DNA of 64,000 nt from Saccharopolyspora hordei. GTDB taxonomy: Bacteria > Actinomycetota > Actinomycetes > Mycobacteriales > Pseudonocardiaceae. The first letter of the stretch is position 1. Every line of letters begins with the position of its first letter. The notes under the pieces were generated by a model. The model searched no databases, was not told where the DNA came from, and worked only from the letters and a program-made list of their open reading frames with translations. Positions 58,918 through 64,000 of this stretch are shown one piece after another. A program made the position numbers and the translations under genes. The stretch covers positions 3,137,001 to 3,201,000 of the forward strand of contig NZ_JACCFJ010000001.1 of assembly GCF_013410345.1 (NCBI RefSeq). The letters run 5' to 3'.

Positions 58918-59727
58918 ATGGCTGTGGCGGAGCAGGAGTTCGACGACGTCGTCTACGAGGTCCAGGACGCGGCCGCGATCGTGACGATCAACCGCCCCGA
59001 GCGGTACAACGCGTTCCGCGCGCAGACGGTGGACGAGCTGATCACCGCGTTCAACCTGGCGTGGTCCGACCGCCGCGTGCGCGCCGTGGTGCTCACCGGT
59101 GCGGGCGAGAAGGCGTTCTGCACCGGTGGGGACGTCAAGCAGCGCGCCGAGACCGGCGACTACGGGCCGAGCGAGCTCAACCGGTTCCGCATCGGTGAGC
59201 TGCACAAGATCGTCCGCGACATCCCCAAGCCGGTCATCGCCGCCGTCAACGGGGTCGCGGTCGGCGGCGGCCACGTGCTCCAGGTGCTCTGCGACGTCTC
59301 CATCGCCGCCGAGCACGCCCGGTTCGGCCAGGCCGGACCGAAGGTCGGGTCGTTCGACGCCGGGTTCGGCTCGGCCTACCTCGCCCGCGTCGTCGGCGAG
59401 AAGAAGGCGCGCGAGATCTGGTTCTGGTGCCGGATCTACTCCGCGGCCGAGGCGCTGGAGATGAAGCTGGTCAACAAGGTCGTCCCCGGCGACGAGCTGA
59501 TGGCCGAGGCCAAGCGGTGGGTGTCGGAGGTCGCGGCGCTCAGCCCCACCGCCCTCCGCTTCCTGAAGCAGTCCTTCAACGCCGACACCGACCACCAGGC
59601 CGGCTTCAGCAACATGGCGATGACCGCGCTGGACATGTTCTCCACCTCGCCGGAGGGCATGGAGGGCGCCAACGCCTTCGCGGAGAAGCGGGCCGCCGAC
59701 TTCGCGCCGCACGTCCACTGGCACTGA
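58918..59727 (+). CDS. badI: MenB/BadI-type ring-opening hydrolase
   Basis: A 269-residue crotonase-fold enzyme. FCTGGDVKQRAETGD and especially GPKVGSFDAGFGSAYLARVVG followed by KKAREIWFW place it in the MenB/BadI branch rather than with ordinary enoyl-CoA hydratases. With no menaquinone genes nearby but an acyl-CoA dehydrogenase, an SDR and a CoA ligase in the same operon, it is best read as 2-ketocyclohexanecarboxyl-CoA hydrolase. That enzyme opens the ring to pimeloyl-CoA. GAGGAG precedes the ATG. MenB function is the main alternative. Confidence 0.75.
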   Translation: MAVAEQEFDDVVYEVQDAAAIVTINRPERYNAFRAQTVDELITAFNLAWSDRRVRAVVLTGAGEKAFCTGGDVKQRAETGDYGPSELNRFRIGELHKIVRDIPKPVIAAVNGVAVGGGHVLQVLCDVSIAAEHARFGQAGPKVGSFDAGFGSAYLARVVGEKKAREIWFWCRIYSAAEALEMKLVNKVVPGDELMAEAKRWVSEVAALSPTALRFLKQSFNADTDHQAGFSNMAMTALDMFSTSPEGMEGANAFAEKRAADFAPHVHWH

Positions 59728-59755
59728 CGGCGCCGCGCACCGACGAGAGGCGAAC

Positions 59756-60901
59756 ATGGACTTCGGGTTCGACGACGAGCAGGAAGCCTTCCGCGCGGAA
59801 CTGCGCAGGTGGGCGGAGAAGGTGCTCGCCCCGCACTACCAGTCTGACGACGCGGCGGCCGTGTTCCGCCCGCAGCTCGCCGCCGACATGGCGAGCATGG
59901 GCCTGACGGGGCTGCGCATCCCCGAGGAGCACGGCGGCCAGGGCGCGAGCGCGGTGGTCGCCGGGATCGCGGCGGAGGAGGTCGGCCGCGCCGACTTCAA
60001 CGCGGGCTACCTCATCATCAACACCGCACTCATCAGCGACATCATCGTCCGCCACGCGACCGCGGAGCAGCAGGCCGACTGGCTGCCGCGCATCGCCTCC
60101 GGCGAGACCGTGCCGTGCATCTGCATCACCGAGCCCGACCACGGCACCGACGCGGCCGCGCTCGAGCTCAAGGCGGTGCCCGACGGTGACGGGTGGCGGC
60201 TGCACGGCGAGAAGACGTCGATCACGCTCGGCATGGCGGCCGACCGTGCCGTCGTGCTCGCGCGCACCGGCGGGCCGGGCGCCCGGGGCGTCAGCGCGTT
60301 CTGGGTCGACCTCACCGACCCGGCCGTCTCGCGGACGAAGTTCGACGACCTCGGCAGCCGGGCGATCGGGCGCGCATCGGTCCGCTTCGACGGCGTCCCG
60401 GTGACCCGCGCCGAGCTGATCGGCGCGGAGGGCGGCGGGTTCGTCTCCGTCATGCAGGGGTTCGACTACTCCCGCGCCATCATCGGCCTGCTCTGCCTGG
60501 GCGCGGCGCAGGCCTCGCTGGCCGAGGCGCTGCAGTGGGCGCGGGACCGGGAGGCGTTCGGCCAGCCGATCGGGAAGTTCCAGGGCGTCAGCTTCCCGCT
60601 CGCGGAGTCGGCGACCTACCTCCGCGGCGCGCGGCACGTCTGCTACGAGGCGCTGTGGCTGAAGGACCACGACCGCGAGCACAGCACCGAGGCGGCGATG
60701 GCGAAGTTCTGGGCGCCGAAGCTCGCGACCGAGGTGATCCACCAGTGCCTGCTCACGCTCGGGCACGTCGGCTACTCCGCCGAGCACGCGGTGGGGCAGC
60801 GGCTGCGCGACGTCATCGGCCTCGAGATCGGTGACGGCACCGCGCAGGTCTCCAAGCTCGTCATCGCGCGCGGGCTGCTGGGCCGCGCCCACGCGCCGTG
60901 A
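59756..60901 (+). CDS. aliB: Acyl-CoA dehydrogenase, cyclohexanecarboxyl-CoA type
   Basis: A 381-residue FAD acyl-CoA dehydrogenase. Sequence landmarks are LTGLRIPEEHGGQGASA, CICITEPDHGTDAAAL for the flavin and substrate site, FDYSRAIIGLLCLGAAQASL, AFGQPIGKFQGVSFPLAE and the final GDGTAQVSKLVIARGLLG. In the neighbourhood of badI-, badH- and aliA-like genes it likely makes cyclohex-1-enecarboxyl-CoA from cyclohexanecarboxyl-CoA. Other branched or alicyclic acyl-CoAs cannot be excluded. Confidence 0.78.
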   Translation: MDFGFDDEQEAFRAELRRWAEKVLAPHYQSDDAAAVFRPQLAADMASMGLTGLRIPEEHGGQGASAVVAGIAAEEVGRADFNAGYLIINTALISDIIVRHATAEQQADWLPRIASGETVPCICITEPDHGTDAAALELKAVPDGDGWRLHGEKTSITLGMAADRAVVLARTGGPGARGVSAFWVDLTDPAVSRTKFDDLGSRAIGRASVRFDGVPVTRAELIGAEGGGFVSVMQGFDYSRAIIGLLCLGAAQASLAEALQWARDREAFGQPIGKFQGVSFPLAESATYLRGARHVCYEALWLKDHDREHSTEAAMAKFWAPKLATEVIHQCLLTLGHVGYSAEHAVGQRLRDVIGLEIGDGTAQVSKLVIARGLLGRAHAP

Positions 60902-60940
60902 CCGCCGGCCACGTTCGACGACCACACCAGGAGGGACAGC

Positions 60941-61675
60941 ATGGGAAAGCTCGAGGACAAGATCGCGATCGTGACCGGCGCGGGCCAGGGCATCGGCGAG
61001 GCGATCGCGACCAAGCTCGCCGCTGAGGGCGCGACGGTGGCCGTCACCGACGTCGACGAGGCCGCGGCGACGGCGGTCGCCGAGTCGGTCGGGGGCGTCG
61101 GCATCCGTGCCGACGTCACCGACCGCGAGTCGGTGGACGCGATGGTCGCGCAGGTGGTGGAGCGGTTCGGCCGGATCGACGTCCTGGTGAACAACGCCGG
61201 CTGGGACAAGGGCGAGGCGTTCCTGGACTCCGAACCCGAGACCTGGGACCGCGTCGTCCAGATCAACCTCTACGGCGTGTTCAACACCTCGAAGGCGGTG
61301 CTGCCCATCATGGCCGAGCAGCGGTCCGGCCGGGTGGTCAACCTCGGCTCGGACGCCGGTCGCGTCGGTTCTTCCGGTGAGGCCGTCTACTCCGCGGCCA
61401 AGGGCGGCGTGATCGCGTTCAGCAAGGCGATGGCCCGCGAGATGGCGCGCTCGCAGGTCGCGGTCAACTGCGTGTGCCCCGGCCCGACCGACACCGCGCT
61501 GTTCGCCTCGATGGGCGGCGAGAAGCTGCGCGAGGCGCTGAAGAAGGCCATCCCGTTCCGGCGGCTCGGCCAGCCCGCCGACGTCGCCGCCGCCGTGGCC
61601 TTCCTCGCCTCCGACGAGGCGGCTTTCGTGACCGGCCAGACCGTCAGCGTCAGCGGCGGCCTCACCATGGCGTGA
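60941..61675 (+). CDS. badH: SDR, 2-hydroxycyclohexanecarboxyl-CoA dehydrogenase type
   Basis: A 244-residue short-chain dehydrogenase. It has the cofactor loop VTGAGQGIGEAIATKLA, NNAGWDKG, catalytic Ser in LGSDAGRVGSSGEAV, and Tyr/Lys in VYSAAKGGVIAFSKAMARE. The NNAGWD text and the gene order fit BadH, which oxidises the hydroxy ring-CoA to the keto ring-CoA opened by BadI. GGAGG precedes the ATG. A FabG-like reductase is the alternative. Confidence 0.77.
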   Translation: MGKLEDKIAIVTGAGQGIGEAIATKLAAEGATVAVTDVDEAAATAVAESVGGVGIRADVTDRESVDAMVAQVVERFGRIDVLVNNAGWDKGEAFLDSEPETWDRVVQINLYGVFNTSKAVLPIMAEQRSGRVVNLGSDAGRVGSSGEAVYSAAKGGVIAFSKAMAREMARSQVAVNCVCPGPTDTALFASMGGEKLREALKKAIPFRRLGQPADVAAAVAFLASDEAAFVTGQTVSVSGGLTMA

Positions 61676-61688
61676 CCGGGAGGTCCTC

Positions 61689-63327
61689 GTGTTCACAACC
61701 CTGCTCACCCCCGACCGGATCGCCCGCGAGACGGCGGCCGGCCACTGGCGCGACCGCACGATCACCGACTTCCTCGACGAGAACGCCTCCACCGCACCGG
61801 ACAAGACCGCCTTCGTCGACAGCCGGGGGCGCATCAGCTACGCCGAGCTCAAGCAGCTCGTCGACCGCGTCGCGCTGGGCTTCCTCGAACTCGGCGTCGG
61901 TCCGGGGGACGTGGTCTCGTTCCAGATCCCCAACTGGATCGAGTGGGTCGTCGTGCACTACGCCGCCAGCCGGATCGGCGCGATCAGCAACCCGCTGATC
62001 CCGAACTACCGCGAGCGCGAGGTCGGGTTCATGGTCTCCCTGGCGCGCTCCAAGCTGGTGGTCGTGCCGCGGGCGTTCCGCCGGGTTCGACCACGCCGCG
62101 ATGGTCGAACGCCTCCGCGGCGACTGGCCCGCGCTGGAGCACGTGCTGGTGATCGGCGAGCCCTCGTGGGACGAGTTCATCACGACACCGTGGGAGGACG
62201 TCCGCGACCCGGCGGTCCTCCCCGCCCTGCGGCCCGACCCCAACGACGTGACGCTGCTGATCTTCACCTCGGGCACCACCGGTGAGCCCAAGGGCGTCAT
62301 GCACACGCACAACACGATGGTCGCGGCCAACGACCCGCTTCCCGAGCGGCTCGGCACCACACCGGACTCGGTGTTCCACATGGCCTCGACGCTGGCGCAC
62401 CTGACCGGGTTCCTCTACGGCGCCCGGCTCAACGTGCAGAACGGCGCCACCTGCGTGCTGCAGGACGTGTGGGACCCGGTGGAGTTCGTCGACCTGGTCG
62501 AGCGGCACGGCATCACCTGCACCTCGGCGGCCACCCCGTTCCTGCACGACATCCTGCGCGTCCCCGACCTCGCCGAGCGGGACCTGTCGTCGCTGACCCG
62601 GTTCTGCTGCATGGGAGCGCCCATCCCGTCGGCGGTGGTCCGCCAGGCCCGCGAGCGGCTGCCCGGGCTCGCCGTGCTCGGCGGCTGGGGGCAGACCGAG
62701 GAAGGCCTGGTCACCCTCGGGATCCCCGGTGACCCCGAGGACAAGATCGTCGAGACCGACGGCCACCCCTGGCCGAACATGGAGGTCCGCGTCGTCGACC
62801 GCGAGGGCGAGGTGGTGCCGCCGCGGACGGAAGGCGCCCTGCAGGTGCGCGGACCGTTCTTGTTCGTCGGCTACGCCGAGCGGTTGGAGCTGACGCGGGA
62901 GCTGATGGTCCCGGCCGACGACGGCCGCGGCGACTGGTTCGACACCGGTGACCTCGCCCACCTCGACGAGGACGGCTACCTCCGGATCACCGGGCGCACC
63001 AAGGACGTCATCATCCGCGGCGGCGAGAACGTCCCCGTCGCCTACGTCGAGAACGTCCTCTACGAGCACCCGGCGGTCGAGGCGGTCGCCGTGGTGGCCG
63101 TGCCCGACCCGCGGTTGCAGGAACGCGCCTGCGCCTGCGTCGTGCTCAAGCCCGGAGCGTCCGGCTTCGAGTTCGCCGAGATGCAGGCCCACCTCGCTGA
63201 GAAGGGCGTCGCCAAGCAGTACTGGCCGGAGCGGTTGGAGGTGCTCGACGAGCTCCCGCGGACACCCAGCGGCAAGATCCAGAAGTTCCAGCTCCGCGCG
63301 CAGGTGGTCGACGGGCCGGCGGGGTGA
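61689..63327 (+). pseudogene. aliA: Acyl-CoA ligase (AliA-like) interrupted by a frameshift
   Basis: An AMP-dependent CoA ligase of about 546 residues if read across one shift. The first frame (61689 to about 62080) gives the N-terminal domain to SKLVVVPRAF and then turns to nonsense, ending at 62285. The second frame carries on from about 62085 with FDHAAMVERLRGDWPALEHV to the end, including FTSGTTGEPKGV, GGWGQTEEG, DWFDTGDLAHLDEDGYL and the catalytic Lys in TPSGKIQK. One extra base in CGCCGGG at 62079-62085 explains it. It is either a recent inactivation or a read error. Cyclohexanecarboxylate activation is inferred from context. GTG start follows GGGAGG. Confidence 0.75.
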
Positions 63328-63430
63328 TCGCCGCGACGGCCCGCGCCTGACCGGAGCACGGGTTCCCGGGTCGGAGCCCGACGCCACGGACCGTCCGCAT
63401 CGGACGATTCCCGGGCTCCGCCGGGGCACC

Positions 63431-63520
63431 GCGGGGACGGGTCTGCCACGGGCGACGCCGTCCCCGCACGGGGGGTGGGCGCGCGAGGAGGGAGTGGCTG
63501 GACACACCCTCCTCGCGCGC
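63431..63520. terminator. Two hairpins between aliA and the CoA transferase
   Basis: GCGGGGACGG (63431-63440) pairs with CCGTCCCCGC (63458-63467). GCGCGCGAGGAGGG (63479-63492) pairs perfectly over 14 bp with CCCTCCTCGCGCGC (63507-63520). The second, stronger stem probably ends transcription from both converging sides. Otherwise the gap from 63328 to 63534 shows no gene. Confidence 0.8.
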
Positions 63521-63534
63521 TGGTGACCGGGAGC

Positions 63535-64000
63535 TCAGGCCTCTCGCGCCCCCTCCTGGGCTCGGGCGAGGACGCGCTCGACCTGGTCGGCGGGGCAGCC
63601 CAGCGATTCCAGGACCTCCCTGGTGTGCTGGCCGAGGGTGGGCGGGGCCGTGCGCGGGCGGGGGCGCCGCCCGTCGAAGGTGAGCGGCAGCGCGATCTGC
63701 TCCAGCTCGCCGACGACCGGGTGGTCGACGCGGTCGACCATCCCCAGCGCCGCCGTCTGCGGGCACTGGTACACCTCGGCGAGGGTGCGCACCGGTGCCA
63801 CCGGGACGCCGTGCTCCTTGCACACGGCGAGCCAGTGCGCGGTGCCGGCGGTCCGCAACCGCTCGCAGATCGCGTCGTTGACCTCGTCCCGGTGCTCGAC
63901 CCGGTCCGCGTTGGTGGCGCAGTCCGGGTGCGTGGCGAGCTCGGGGCGCTCCAGGGCGGTGCACAGCGCCCGCCACTGCGCGTTGTTGCCCACCGCGATC
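63535..64000 (-). CDS. CaiB/BaiF family III CoA transferase, partial
   Basis: The C-terminal 155 or so residues of a family III CoA transferase. The 5' end lies beyond the window. Typical text is AVGNNAQWRALCTALERPEL, the RVEHRDEVNDAI segment, HGVPVAPVRTLAEVY and LGQHTREVLESLG near the C-terminus. Such enzymes move CoA between acids, so this one could activate the same alicyclic acid and partly make up for the broken ligase. It converges on the aliA-like gene, and its own regulation is not visible. Confidence 0.85.
   Translation of the reverse strand, partial: IAVGNNAQWRALCTALERPELATHPDCATNADRVEHRDEVNDAICERLRTAGTAHWLAVCKEHGVPVAPVRTLAEVYQCPQTAALGMVDRVDHPVVGELEQIALPLTFDGRRPRPRTAPPTLGQHTREVLESLGCPADQVERVLARAQEGAREA

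Overview
The window is very GC-rich DNA with dense genes, many GTG/TTG starts, ATGA and GTGA stop-start overlaps, and several giant LuxR/SARP-type regulators. That points to a filamentous actinomycete. The ansamycin-type genes and general style suggest the Pseudonocardiaceae (a Saccharopolyspora- or Amycolatopsis-like organism), but the genus is inference. I saw no rRNA, tRNA, CRISPR array, transposase or integrase.

Left part (1-10.3 kb): a LAL regulator, then a hexuronate catabolic locus: mannonate dehydratase, a LacI regulator, glucuronate isomerase, fructuronate/mannitol-type dehydrogenase and a sodium:solute symporter. GGCAAC/GTTGCC palindromes lie in its promoters. A deletion scar joins the first ~73 codons of a beta-glucuronidase to the last ~40 codons of a sugar transporter. 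From 10.4 to 21.4 kb there is an HxlR regulator, a SARP/cyclase-like/AAA regulator, and an operon of an oligopeptide-type ABC importer with two flavin-dependent oxidoreductases.

Centre (about 21.4-43.9 kb): a 3-amino-5-hydroxybenzoate (AHBA) cluster of rifamycin/ansamycin type. Recognised genes are rifN (kanosamine kinase), rifJ, rifK, rifL, rifM, rifG and rifH, plus a 5'-truncated rifI. They supply AHBA to one PKS protein with the order adenylation - inactive KR-like - ACP - KS - AT (methylmalonyl type) - ACP. This is a loading module plus a single extension module. It overlaps a RifF-like amide synthase with an intact Cys-His-Asp triad, followed by an aromatic FAD monooxygenase. One extension cannot give a normal ansa macrolactam, so the product is unlikely to be a classical ansamycin. 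A divergent gene may encode a stand-alone lantibiotic-dehydratase C-terminal-like protein. The rifK and PKS promoters share TTTA-N9-TAGGGGGGTG, a candidate site for the cluster LAL regulator. An MFS exporter and that regulator flank the cluster on the left.

Right part: Hsp20 (44.0-44.5 kb), then a nearly complete myo-inositol catabolic region (44.9-58.0 kb) in two blocks. One block is under a GntR repressor (iolC, aldolase, iolB, iolD, mmsA and a divergent TIM-barrel isomerase). The other is under a LacI repressor (iolE, iolT, iolG). The last block (58.1-64 kb) looks like cyclohexanecarboxylate degradation under a TetR repressor: badI-, aliB-, badH- and aliA-like genes and a partial CoA transferase. 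The CoA ligase carries an apparent one-base frameshift.

Strong GC hairpins close many transcription units. Four apparent lesions (uidA/transporter scar, split DoxX, rifH/rifI scar, frameshifted ligase) need checking against raw reads.
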